Under the pieces are notes generated by a model, which worked only from the letters and a program-made list of their open reading frames with translations, did no database searches and had not been told where the DNA came from. The position numbers and the translations under genes are program-made. Of a stretch of 64,000 bases of DNA, positions 34,596 to 42,892 are shown in pieces. Location of the stretch: contig DATGLG010000063.1 in NCBI GenBank assembly GCA_035294245.1, forward strand, positions 62,001 to 126,000, in the 5' to 3' direction. The number at the start of each line of letters is the position of its first letter. The stretch's first letter is position 1. Source of the DNA: DATGLG01 sp035294245. GTDB taxonomy: Bacteria; Pseudomonadota; Alphaproteobacteria; JACZXZ01.

Positions 34596-35530
34596 GGTCG
34601 GGCGCCTCGATCCGGCTATCCCGCCCGGCTTCAGCCAGGGCGTCCTTACCGGCGGAGCCGGCGATCCTTGCCGCGGCTTTTGCCGCCGTTACGATCTGGG
34701 CGGCGACTCCGATCGTCACGAAAGTCGCCGTCGATGTCTTCGATCCTCTGCTCGTCGCCATGATGCGGAGCGTGCTGGCCGGCGTCGTGCTGATCCCGGT
34801 CATCATCTTCGGGCGGCGGGTGCCGCTCCCGCGCGATCGGCGCGGCTGGGGCTTGCTGCTCACAAGCTCGCTGAGCGGCTTCGTCGCGTTTCCGATCCTC
34901 ATCAGCCTGGGGTTGCGCCATACGACGGCCAGCCACGTGGCACTCATCCAAATGGTGCAACCGATCTTTACCGGTCTCATCGCCGCGGTGACGGAACGAC
35001 GCTGGCTCGGGCGGTTCTGGGCTCTCGGCTGCGCGCTGGCGGTTATCGGTGAGGTCGCGATGATCGGCTTCCGCTTCGGCCTTTCGTCAGAAGGCGGAGT
35101 CGTGGGCGACCTTCTGGTGCTGGCTTCGACGATCTGCGCCTCTTTGGCTTATGTCGCCGGCAGCCATTGCTCAAGACGCATCGGGACTTGGGCGGCGACG
35201 CTCTGGGGCAATGTTCTCGCCGGTGGGGTGCTGCTGGCGCCGCTTCTCCTGCTGGCACGCCATGTTTCCTGGGCGCAGGTCGGCTTCGCCGTGTGGGGCT
35301 CGGTCTCCTATCTCGCGATTTTCTCCTCGGTGATCGGCTATATCGCCTGGTACTGGGCGTTGGCGCGCGGCGGCGTGGCGCGTATGGGTGCCACGCAATT
35401 CGCCATGCCCGTGATGACTCTGATGCTCGCGGCACTCCTCCTCGGCGAGCGGGTGACGCTGCCGCTGGTGCTGTCGGGGGCTGCGATCCTGCTTGGGGTC
35501 TGGCTCACCCAGCGGCGTCCGCCGGCATAA
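34592..35530 (+). CDS. EamA-family (DMT) transporter
   Basis: Ten-helix drug/metabolite transporter, 312 residues, made of two EamA repeats (about 25-155 and 165-305). Repeat 1 has AAAFAAVTIWAATPIVTKV and repeat 2 ASTICASLAYVAGS and YLAIFSSVIGYIAWYWAL. Substrates of the family include amino acids and metabolites; the divergent MocR regulator suggests an amine, amino acid or vitamin B6-linked compound. Starts at ATG 34592, overlapping the DUF1127 stop. Confidence 0.9.
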   Translation: MRSGASIRLSRPASARASLPAEPAILAAAFAAVTIWAATPIVTKVAVDVFDPLLVAMMRSVLAGVVLIPVIIFGRRVPLPRDRRGWGLLLTSSLSGFVAFPILISLGLRHTTASHVALIQMVQPIFTGLIAAVTERRWLGRFWALGCALAVIGEVAMIGFRFGLSSEGGVVGDLLVLASTICASLAYVAGSHCSRRIGTWAATLWGNVLAGGVLLAPLLLLARHVSWAQVGFAVWGSVSYLAIFSSVIGYIAWYWALARGGVARMGATQFAMPVMTLMLAALLLGERVTLPLVLSGAAILLGVWLTQRRPPA

Positions 35531-35592
35531 GAAACACCTGGCGATCGCATCGCTGCCGGCGATAATCAGGCGATTGGAGGAGGGAGGCGCCG

Positions 35593-36585
35593 TTGTTCAG
35601 TTTGAGCCAGCTCGAAGACGCCGCAGCCCTGATTCACGCTGTCCTGCCGCCGACCCCCCAGATTTGCTGGCCGCTTCTCTCGGCGCGCTGCGGCGCCGAG
35701 GTGTGGGTGAAGCACGAGAACCATACGCCGACGGGCGCCTTCAAGGTGCGCGGCGGGCTTGTCTATCTGGACGATCTCAGGCGCGCACGACCCGAAATCG
35801 CCGGCGTCGTCACGGCCACCCGAGGCAATCACGGCCAGAGCGTCAGCTTCGCCGCACGCCGCGCCGGAATTCATGCCGTGGTCGTCGTTCCCCACGGCAA
35901 CAGCGTCGAGAAGAACCGCGCGATGCGCGCGCTCGGCATTGAGCTCGTCGAGCACGGCCATGATTTTCAGGCTGCCTACGAGCATGCCCTCGAGCTCGCA
36001 GACGCACGCAAGCTGCACATGCTGCGCTCCTATCATCCCTTGCTTGTGCTGGGTGTCGCGAGCTATAGCCTCGAGCTGCTGCGTGCGGTTCCCAATCTCG
36101 ACACCGTCTATGTCCCGATTGGCCTCGGCTCGGGCGTTTCGGGGATGATCATGGCGCGCGAGGCCCTCGGGCTCAAGGTGCGGATCGTGGGCGTGGTGGC
36201 AGCCGGCGCCCCCGCCTATGCCTTGTCGTTCGCCGCGGGACATGCTGTCTCCACCAACGCCGCCGATACCATGGCCGATGGGATCGCTTGCCGTGTTCCC
36301 GTAGCGGAGGCCGTCGCCCTCATTAATCGCGGGGTCGACCGCATCGTCGAGGTTACGGATGGCGAGATTATGACCGCGATGCGCTATTACTTCACCGATA
36401 CGCATAACATCGCGGAGGGTGCCGGCGCGGCGCCGCTCGCCGCGCTGCTGAAGGAGCGCCGGAAGATGGCGGGAAGGCGCGTCGGCCTCGTGCTATCCGG
36501 CGGCAATATCGACCGGGATCTCTATGTCTCGGTGCTCGACGGCGAAAAGACCGGCGAGGCGGAACTGGAAGATGGAGAACCGTGA
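35593..36585 (+). CDS. Threonine/serine dehydratase-like PLP enzyme
   Basis: Fold-type II PLP enzyme of 330 residues, probably a Thr/Ser or hydroxy-amino-acid dehydratase. PLP-Lys51 lies in TPTGAFKVRGG; the phosphate/Asn loop is TRGNHGQSVSF and the glycine loop reads PIGLGSGVSGMI; the C-terminal LSGGNIDRDLY carries the pyridine-N Ser/Gly contact. No ACT regulatory domain, so this is the catabolic (TdcB-like) type. TTG start at 35593 with a GGAGGAGGGAGG site. Its stop overlaps the AlaX ATG by one base. Confidence 0.85.
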   Translation: MFSLSQLEDAAALIHAVLPPTPQICWPLLSARCGAEVWVKHENHTPTGAFKVRGGLVYLDDLRRARPEIAGVVTATRGNHGQSVSFAARRAGIHAVVVVPHGNSVEKNRAMRALGIELVEHGHDFQAAYEHALELADARKLHMLRSYHPLLVLGVASYSLELLRAVPNLDTVYVPIGLGSGVSGMIMAREALGLKVRIVGVVAAGAPAYALSFAAGHAVSTNAADTMADGIACRVPVAEAVALINRGVDRIVEVTDGEIMTAMRYYFTDTHNIAEGAGAAPLAALLKERRKMAGRRVGLVLSGGNIDRDLYVSVLDGEKTGEAELEDGEP

Positions 36586-37310
36586 TGACAGAGGAGATCT
36601 TTCGCGCGGATCATTATGCGCAACGCTGCGAGAGCGAGGTCGTCGCCGTCGACGAGCGGGGGATACAGCTTAATCGCACGGTGTTCTATCCGCTTGGCGG
36701 CGGCCAACCGGGCGACGAGGGGATATTGACGCTCCCCGACCGCCGCGTCGTCCGCATCACCGATACGCGCAAAGGCACTGCACCTGGCGAGATCCTGCAT
36801 ATTCCGGCGAGCGATCAGCCCGTGCTTCGGCCAGGCGACAAGGTCACCGCAACGATCGACTGGGACCGCCGCTATCGCTTCATGCGCATGCACACCTGCC
36901 TGCATCTCTTGTGCGCGGTGGTGCCCGCCGGTGTCACGGGCGGACAGATCGGCGACGGCAAGGGACGCTTGGACTTCGATACGCCGGACGCGCTCGACAA
37001 AGAGCAGATCGCCGAGAGCCTCAACCGTCTCATCCAAGGCGATTACCCGGTCGGCGTGCGCTGGATCAGCGATGAGGAGCTTGCGGCCAAGCCGAAGCTC
37101 GTCCGCACCATGTCGGTCAAGCCTCCGATGGGCTTGGGGCGCGTGCGCCTGCTCGAGATCGAGGGAATCGACCTTCAGCCTTGCGGCGGCACCCATGTCG
37201 CCCGCACCGGTGAGATCGGCCCGATCCGGGTGGTCAAGATCGAGAGCAAGGGCAAGCGCAATCGCCGCGTCAATCTCGCTTTCGCCGATGAGAACGCGGC
37301 GGGCGCCTGA
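36585..37310 (+). CDS. AlaX-type alanyl-tRNA editing protein
   Basis: Free-standing editing domain that deacylates Ser- or Gly-tRNA(Ala). 241 residues. Zinc ligands: HTCLH (His103 and His107) and CGGTH (Cys200 and His204); the N-terminal beta-barrel FYPLGGGQPGDEG is present, as in AlaX-M. ATG 36585 has GGAG eight bases upstream and shares one base with the dehydratase stop (TGATG). Pairing with a serine/threonine dehydratase fits: one protein lowers free serine, the other clears serine mischarging. Confidence 0.92.
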   Translation: MTEEIFRADHYAQRCESEVVAVDERGIQLNRTVFYPLGGGQPGDEGILTLPDRRVVRITDTRKGTAPGEILHIPASDQPVLRPGDKVTATIDWDRRYRFMRMHTCLHLLCAVVPAGVTGGQIGDGKGRLDFDTPDALDKEQIAESLNRLIQGDYPVGVRWISDEELAAKPKLVRTMSVKPPMGLGRVRLLEIEGIDLQPCGGTHVARTGEIGPIRVVKIESKGKRNRRVNLAFADENAAGA

Positions 37311-37471
37311 GCGACGCCATATGAAAGACCTCACAGCCCTTGCGGTAACTGCGGGCCGTCGGCTCTGGAAACTCTCTCCCTAAGTCTCGCCCAGAGCTTA
37401 AGCGGGATGCGCGGTCCCTGGCGATTGCGATATGCTGCCGTTGCCCCGGAGGCAGGATTGCGGAGGAGCTC

Positions 37472-38533
37472 GTGAGCAAGAAATACAAGATTGCCGTCAT
37501 TCCCGGCGACGGCATCGGGAACGAGGTGGTTCCGGAAGGAATCAAGGTGCTGGAGACGGCTGGCCGCCGCTTCGGAGTCGATTTCACCTGGCAGCATTTT
37601 CCTTGGAGCTGCGCCCATTACAAGAAGACAGGGGAGATGATGCCGCCCGACGGTCTCGATCAGCTGCGCGAATTCGATTCGATCTATCTCGGCGCTGTCG
37701 GCTTCCCCGGCGTGCCGGACCACGTCTCGCTCTGGCAGCTTCTCATCCCGATACGCCGCGGCTTTCACCAATACGTCAATCTGCGCCCAGTGCGGCTGCT
37801 GAAAGGGGTCAAGAGCCCGCTCAGGGGTCGCGAGCCGGGCGATATCGACTTCTACATCGTGCGCGAGAACAACGAGGGGGAATATTCAGATATCGGCGGT
37901 CGCCTCGGCGCGGGCACGCCCGACGAGATGTGCCTCCAAGAGACCGTGTTCACCCGCAAGGGGGTCGATCGCATCATGCGCTATGCCTTCGAGCTCGCCA
38001 AGTCGCGGCCCAAAAAGCACGTGACCTCGGCGACGAAGTCGAACGGGATCAAGCATGTGATGCCGTATTGGGACGAGCGCTTCCGCACGATTGCCGCCGA
38101 CTATCCCGAGGTGAAGGCCGATCAATATCACGTCGACATTCTTACGGCGCATTTCGTATTGCATCCCGATTGGTTCGACGTGGTCGTCGGGTCCAACCTC
38201 TTCGGCGATATCCTTTCCGATCTCGGCCCGGCGGTCACGGGGACGATTGCGATTGCGCCGGGCGGCAATATCAATCCGGAGCGCGAATATCCCTCCTGCT
38301 TCGAGCCCGTGCACGGCTCCGCACCCGACATCGCCGGTCGCGGCATCGCCAATCCCGTCGGCCAGATCTGGTCGGGTGCCATGATGCTCGACCATTTGGG
38401 CGAGCGGGAGGCGGCGCAAGCGATCGAGAGAGCCATCGAAAAGGTCTTCGCCGAAAGCGATATCCGCACGCGCGACATGGGCGGCCAGGCGACCACCGCC
38501 GAGATGGGCGCCGCCGTTCTCGCTGCCCTTTAG
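37472..38533 (+). CDS. Tartrate dehydrogenase/decarboxylase-type (IDH/IPMDH family)
   Basis: NAD- and Mn-dependent beta-hydroxyacid oxidative decarboxylase, 353 residues. N-terminal IAVIPGDGIGNEVVPEG, substrate-binding LRPVRLL, Tyr region EGEYSDIGGR, metal Asp residues in NLFGDILSDLGPAVTG and NAD loop EPVHGSAPDIAGRGIANP. The signature LGAVGFPGVPDHVSLW with a seven-residue shift from LeuB resembles tartrate/D-malate dehydrogenases (TtuC/DmlA). Not LeuB by context. GTG start at 37472 with GGAGGAG nearby. Tail-to-tail with the LysR gene, sharing TTAG at 38530-38533. Confidence 0.87.
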   Translation: MSKKYKIAVIPGDGIGNEVVPEGIKVLETAGRRFGVDFTWQHFPWSCAHYKKTGEMMPPDGLDQLREFDSIYLGAVGFPGVPDHVSLWQLLIPIRRGFHQYVNLRPVRLLKGVKSPLRGREPGDIDFYIVRENNEGEYSDIGGRLGAGTPDEMCLQETVFTRKGVDRIMRYAFELAKSRPKKHVTSATKSNGIKHVMPYWDERFRTIAADYPEVKADQYHVDILTAHFVLHPDWFDVVVGSNLFGDILSDLGPAVTGTIAIAPGGNINPEREYPSCFEPVHGSAPDIAGRGIANPVGQIWSGAMMLDHLGEREAAQAIERAIEKVFAESDIRTRDMGGQATTAEMGAAVLAAL

Positions 38534-39477
38534 CCGGGACCATAATCGCGCCCCGTCGATTGCGTTGCGCGGGCCTCATCCGCTGCCGCTCCGGGTCCTA
38601 CTTCGCGCAGCAGCCAATCACGAAACGCCGCGATCTTCGGCTGGTCGCAGCGATCTTCGGGTGTCACGAAGTAATAGCCGCTATCGGAGGCGAGGCGAAA
38701 CCCGAAGGGGGCGATCAGGCGACCCTTCCGCAGATCATCCTCCACCAGGGCCGAGCCGCCGATCGCCACCCCCAGCCCTTCGGCTGCGGCGCGCAAGGCC
38801 ATGTCGGAGGTCTCGAATTGTGGTCCGCACTCGGGGTCGATGCCGGTGATGCCGGCGGCGTTTAGCCAAATCCGCCAGTCATCGGGCCGCGCCATTACCT
38901 GGAAGCGCGGGAAACGGGCCAGGTCGCGCGGCTCTTTCAACGCTTGCGGTCCCTCCGTCAGTTTCGGACTGCAAGCGGGAAAGAGATCCTCGGCCCGGAG
39001 GAGATCTGCCGAGAGCCCCGGCCAGTGGCCGCGGCCATAGCGGATCGCACAATCGACATCCTCGCGCCGAAAGTCGACGACGCGCACCGTTGTCGAAAGG
39101 CGGATTTCGATCTCGGGGTGCGCCGCCTGGAACCGGGGCAGTCGCGGAATGAGCCAACGGACGGCAAAGCTCGAGAGCAGGCTTACCGTCAGCGGTCCGA
39201 TGGCCTGGCGGGCGGAAAGCCGCGTCGTGGCCGCGTGGATGCCATCGAAGGCATCACGCAGCGCGGGGAGATAGCCCTGCCCCTCTTCCGTCAACATAAG
39301 AGCACGAGTGGTCCGCCGGAACAGGCGCACCCCGAGATAGGCCTCGAGGCCGCGGATCTGATGGCTGATTGCGGAAGGTGTGATGCCGAGCTCCTCCGCC
39401 GCCTTCGTGAAGCTCAGCAGCCGGGCGGAGGCCTCGAAGGCCCGTAGCGCGTTGAGGGGTGGTAAGTGTCGAGCCAT
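38530..39477 (-). CDS. LysR-family regulator (GcvA-like)
   Basis: 315-residue LysR regulator. The winged helix (LPPLNALRAFEASARLLSFT, KAAEELGITPSAISHQIRGLE, LGVRLFRRTTRALMLTEEG) matches the GcvA/AmpR branch, and the effector domain includes VSLLSSFAVRWLIPRLPRFQ and DCAIRYGRGHW. It overlaps the dehydrogenase tail and may control it or the downstream divergent DUF1127 gene. A Gly/Ala-rich C-terminal tail follows the domain. Confidence 0.92.
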   Translation of the reverse strand: MARHLPPLNALRAFEASARLLSFTKAAEELGITPSAISHQIRGLEAYLGVRLFRRTTRALMLTEEGQGYLPALRDAFDGIHAATTRLSARQAIGPLTVSLLSSFAVRWLIPRLPRFQAAHPEIEIRLSTTVRVVDFRREDVDCAIRYGRGHWPGLSADLLRAEDLFPACSPKLTEGPQALKEPRDLARFPRFQVMARPDDWRIWLNAAGITGIDPECGPQFETSDMALRAAAEGLGVAIGGSALVEDDLRKGRLIAPFGFRLASDSGYYFVTPEDRCDQPKIAAFRDWLLREVGPGAAADEARATQSTGRDYGPG

Positions 39478-39829
39478 CGCTTTTTCATGAATGAATTTTT
39501 CTCATCTTAGATATCATGACACTCTATATCGAACAAGCTACCAGATGGATGAAATTCGATTTTCCAATGGATATGTCAAATAAAGACTTGTGAGATTCAC
39601 AGCAATATCAATCTATTGTGTTCAGAGATGTGGTGACATGCAATGCAGGCAGCTGCTGTCGTTAAGAAATGAGCCATGTGATTTTTTCAGGTATGCCATA
39701 CGGCACCGATGCTTGTTGCGCTGCAACATGAAGCCTATGTTTCGGGGCGACGATGGAGTCGCCGGTAGCCGCAGGGCGCTCGCGTTTGCGACCACGACAA
39801 TGCCGGCCGAGTAGGAAAGGAGACAAGCA
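39478..39829. other. 352-base AT-richer intergenic region between LysR and DUF1127
   Basis: No coding region supported here. The first 130 bases are strikingly AT-rich for this genome and hold the palindrome TTCATGAA (39484-39491) and an imperfect dyad ATGA-N7-TCAT (39488-39502), both plausible LysR operator parts just upstream of the lysR ATG. The last bases contain GGAAAGGAGACAAGC, the ribosome-binding site of the DUF1127 gene. No tRNA, terminator or insertion element is visible. Confidence 0.55.
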
Positions 39830-40159
39830 ATGACCTCGCACATCATCCGCTCGCCGCGTGAAAAGATCGATGTCGGAACGATCGAGTCTCAGGCGCATCG
39901 GACCCGCGCGACGGCGGTCGTGCATGCGGTTGCTTCGTTGTGGCGCAACCTCATCGCTCGCCCCTTCGCCCGCTGGGCCGCCCAAGAGCGCGCAATCCGG
40001 GAGCTCTCGATGCTCGATGATCGCGAATTGGCGGATCTTGGCATCAGTCGCGGGCTGATTCCCTATGCCGCGACGGGCAAGCTGGAGATCACGAACCGCT
40101 ACGAGCGCCCCCTCAACCGCAGCGCCAACGAGAACAGGCAGGATCGGCACGCCGCCTGA
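39830..40159 (+). CDS. DUF1127 domain protein
   Basis: 109-residue basic protein with an N-terminal variable region and the DUF1127 core WAAQERAIRELSMLDDRELA, DLGISRGLI. A 25-residue polar C-terminal tail follows (NRYERPLNRSANENRQDRHA). Excellent ribosome-binding site (GGAAAGGAG) nine bases upstream. The long AT-rich upstream region suggests tight regulation. It is monocistronic: a strong hairpin follows 31 bases downstream. The second DUF1127 gene in the window is at 34.4 kb. Confidence 0.83.
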   Translation: MTSHIIRSPREKIDVGTIESQAHRTRATAVVHAVASLWRNLIARPFARWAAQERAIRELSMLDDRELADLGISRGLIPYAATGKLEITNRYERPLNRSANENRQDRHAA

Positions 40160-40190
40160 ATGCGATATCTCGACCTAAGCAAAGCGCCCC

Positions 40191-40221
40191 GCGGGCGGCG
40201 ACGGCTTCCGTCGCCGCCCGC
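40191..40221 (+). terminator. Perfect 14-bp hairpin after the DUF1127 gene
   Basis: GCGGGCGGCGACGG (40191-40204) and CCGTCGCCGCCCGC (40208-40221) form a perfect 14-bp stem with a CTT loop. Position between two genes suggests transcription termination; the bases after it (GCTGCGTTAG) lack a proper T-run, so it may be a Rho-aided or stabilising element. Confidence 0.6.
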
Positions 40222-40265
40222 GCTGCGTTAGGGTCGTGCGCGGGCGCATAAGCCGGGGCGGGGAA

Positions 40266-40715
40266 ATGGCCGAGCGTTACTTCGAGGACTTCAAGCCGGG
40301 AGACCGGGTGGAGACGAGCGGCCTCACCTTGACCGAGAGCCATATGATTGCGTTCGCGCTCTCCTACGACCCTCAGCCGTTCCATATCGACCGCGAGGCG
40401 GCAAAGAGCTCGATCTATGGCGGCCTCATCGGCAGCGGCTTCCTGACCATGGCGGTGACCTTCCGCCTGTTGCTGCAATCCGGCATGCTCGGCAGTGCGA
40501 ATCTGGGCGGCATCGGCTTCGACGAGGTCCGCTTCCTCAAGCCGGTGCGGCCGGGCGACACGCTCTGCGCCACCGTGGAGGTCGTCGATTCGCGACCTTC
40601 GCAATCGAAAGCCGACCGCGGTGTCCTACGCCTCCATTACCGGACCTATAACCAGCACGGCGAGGAGGTTATGAACTTTCTCTGCCCGCATCTCATCCGG
40701 CGGCGGCCAGCGTGA
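40266..40715 (+). CDS. MaoC-family dehydratase
   Basis: Hotdog-fold (R)-enoyl-CoA-hydratase-like protein, 149 residues. The hydratase motif is seen as ALSYDPQPFHIDREAAKSS (Asp and His) followed by YGGLIGSGFLTM, and the second half has GFDEVRFLKPVRPGDTL. Acyl-CoA substrate unknown. The ATG at 40266 follows GGGGCGGGGA. Free-standing, 162 bases upstream of the SLC13 gene. Confidence 0.9.
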   Translation: MAERYFEDFKPGDRVETSGLTLTESHMIAFALSYDPQPFHIDREAAKSSIYGGLIGSGFLTMAVTFRLLLQSGMLGSANLGGIGFDEVRFLKPVRPGDTLCATVEVVDSRPSQSKADRGVLRLHYRTYNQHGEEVMNFLCPHLIRRRPA

Positions 40716-40877
40716 GCGCGGGTTGCTCGACCACCTCGCGCGGTCAAGGACCGATTGACGCTTTGGCGCAATGTCGCCGGGTACAATTGCTCGCAGCCCC
40801 ATGATAAGGTCGACGGGCGGACCGCGGGGATTTGAGGACACGAGCACCGGGGTTTCGCACAACGCGCTCGGATTCCG

Positions 40878-42737
40878 ATGACGGTGGCACTCGATCCCGG
40901 CTTCCAGATGTGGGTGGCGCTCGGCTTGGTTCTGGTAGCGCTCGTCCTCTATGCCTGGGAGCGGACGCCGATCGAGATCACCTCCCTGATCATCCTCTGC
41001 GCGCTTCTCGTATTCTTTCAACTCTTCCCCGTGCGCGACGCCGCCGGCCACAACCATCTCGATGCAGTGCGATTGCTCGAGGGTTTCGGCAATCCGGCTC
41101 TCCTGACCGTGCTCGGCCTTATCGTCGTGGGCGAGGGCATCGTCCAGACCGGCTTGCTCGATCGCACGGCGCAGCTCGTCCTGCGCGCCGGCGGCGGACG
41201 GCCGATGCTCACGATCGCCGCCGCGATGCTTGTTGCCCTGCTGTTGTCGAGCCTGCTCAACAACGTCCCCGTCGTGGTGATCTTCATTCCCATCATGCAG
41301 GCGCTCGCACGGCGCCTGGGTAAGACGCCCAGTCATGTGATGATTCCGCTCGGCTATGCCGTGGTTATCGGCGGTAAGCTGACGCTGATCGGCTCCAGCA
41401 CGAATCTCCTGGTCTCGGGAACGCTGGTCCAGATCGGGCAGCGCCCGCTCGGCTTCTTCGAATTCACGGTGCCCGGCCTCGTCCTCGCTGGCATCGGGTT
41501 CCTCTATTCGATCCTCGTCGTTCCGCGGCTGCTGCCGGATCGCAAGGAGCTCGTCGGCGCCTTTATCGGCGGGAGCGGTGGCGGCAAGCAATTCATCGCG
41601 CAAATCACCATAACGCCGGATTCGAAGCTGGTGGGTCAGCGGGCGACGGCGGGCTTTTTCGCGGACCTGCCCGACATGACGGTGCGCATGGTTCTGCGCG
41701 GCGAGCACGGCTTCGTCCCGCCCTTTCTCGACGATCTCGTCATCAGGCCGGGCGACCTCCTCGTCGTCGCAGCGACGCGCAATGCGCTCGTGGAGGCGAC
41801 GAAGCTCGCACCGGGTCTCCTCGAAACCGAACTCCAGGCGGGGGGAGACGTTGAAGCGCGCGAAGGACGCCGCTCGGGAGAGCAGATGCTCGTCGAGGTC
41901 ATGGTCACCCCCGGATCGAGCATGATCGGATGGAACGTCGAGGAGATCGGCTTTCGCAGCCAATATCACTGCATCGTTCTCGGGATCCAGCGCCGCTCCC
42001 GCATGATCCTCTCGCGGATGACGGAGATCCGCCTCGAGGCCGGCGACGTGCTGCTGATTCAAGGTCGCCGGGAAGATGTCGAGGCCCTGCGGGCGCATCG
42101 CGACGTGCTGCTGATGGAATGGTCGGCGATGCAATTGCCGGCTGTCCGCCTGCGCTGGCGCGCTGGGCTTATTTTCTTCGCCGTCGTCGCCTCGATCTCG
42201 ACGGACGCCGTTCCGACGGTCACGGCCGCCTTGATCGGCGCCCTTGCCATGATCTTGGCCAGAGCCTTGAGCCTCTCCCAAGCCGTGCGCGCCATCGACA
42301 GCGCCGTCATCATGACCATCGCCGCAGCGCTCGGGCTTGGCGTCGCCTTGGAAGAGACGGGGGGCGCGCGCTACGTCTCGGCGCTGCTGTCAAACGCGCT
42401 TCGCGATCTCGATCCGGCCCTCACCTTGTCGATCTTCTTCCTCATCGTCGCCGTGATCTCGAACCTCATCAACAATAAGGCTTGCGCGGTGATCTTCACG
42501 CCGATCGCCGTCAGCCTGGCGCATCAGCTCGGGCAGGATCCCATCGTCTTCGCCATTGCCGTGGTCTTCGCCACCAACTCGGCTTTGGCCTCGCCAGTCG
42601 CCCATCCGGCGACCCTGCTGGTCATGGGCCCCGGTCATTACCGCTTTCGCGATTTCATCATCGCCGGCACGCCCATGGTTATCTTGAATTGGGTGGTCTT
42701 CTCCCTTTTCGTTCCCCAATATTATGGATTGACGTGA
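40878..42737 (+). CDS. SLC13/DASS-family permease with two RCK_C (TrkA-C) domains
   Basis: 619-residue inner-membrane transporter. An N-terminal set of helices (about 10-215) carries SLLNNVPVVVIFIPIMQAL and LTLIGSSTNLLVSGTL, the paired SNT-type substrate/Na+ motifs. Two cytosolic RCK_C domains follow (ITITPDSKLVG...DLLVVAA, about 235-310; VMVTPGSSMIGWNVEE...GDVLLIQG, about 330-405), then a second set of helices (420-619) with VISNLINNKACAVIF and ATNSALASPVAHPATLLV. Substrates in the family are dicarboxylates, citrate or sulfate. Which one applies here is unknown, though the tartrate-type dehydrogenase nearby hints at an organic acid. Confidence 0.88.
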   Translation: MTVALDPGFQMWVALGLVLVALVLYAWERTPIEITSLIILCALLVFFQLFPVRDAAGHNHLDAVRLLEGFGNPALLTVLGLIVVGEGIVQTGLLDRTAQLVLRAGGGRPMLTIAAAMLVALLLSSLLNNVPVVVIFIPIMQALARRLGKTPSHVMIPLGYAVVIGGKLTLIGSSTNLLVSGTLVQIGQRPLGFFEFTVPGLVLAGIGFLYSILVVPRLLPDRKELVGAFIGGSGGGKQFIAQITITPDSKLVGQRATAGFFADLPDMTVRMVLRGEHGFVPPFLDDLVIRPGDLLVVAATRNALVEATKLAPGLLETELQAGGDVEAREGRRSGEQMLVEVMVTPGSSMIGWNVEEIGFRSQYHCIVLGIQRRSRMILSRMTEIRLEAGDVLLIQGRREDVEALRAHRDVLLMEWSAMQLPAVRLRWRAGLIFFAVVASISTDAVPTVTAALIGALAMILARALSLSQAVRAIDSAVIMTIAAALGLGVALEETGGARYVSALLSNALRDLDPALTLSIFFLIVAVISNLINNKACAVIFTPIAVSLAHQLGQDPIVFAIAVVFATNSALASPVAHPATLLVMGPGHYRFRDFIIAGTPMVILNWVVFSLFVPQYYGLT

Positions 42738-42817
42738 AGCGTCCGGACCAATGCAAGACGAGCGAATAACGTCCTTAGATTAGGACCTTAGGCTCAATTT
42801 TGCGCACGCGCGCATCG

Positions 42818-42846
42818 TTGACGCAGTGCAGCATAATTCATAAGCT
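42818..42846 (+). promoter_or_regulatory. Candidate sigma70 promoter for serC
   Basis: TTGACG (42818-42823), 17-base spacer, TAAGCT (42841-42846). The predicted start near 42853 leaves a leader of about 40 bases before the serC ATG at 42893. Confidence 0.5.
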
Positions 42847-42852
42847 CTCGCC

Positions 42853-42892
42853 TCGCCAAAGGGACGGCTCCAACTTGAACGGGATCGCGCGC
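42853..42892 (+). ncRNA. Possible serC leader RNA motif
   Basis: Alphaproteobacterial serC genes often carry the structured serC RNA motif (Rfam) in the 5' leader of the serC-serA operon. This leader is in the right place, is short and contains CCAAAGGGACGGCTCC. I could not derive a convincing paired structure by eye, so this is a position-based candidate only. Confidence 0.3.

Noticed and set aside
37321..37383. 20-codon reading frame between AlaX and the dehydrogenase
   Set aside because: No ribosome-binding site and nothing recognisable; frames of this size are common by chance.
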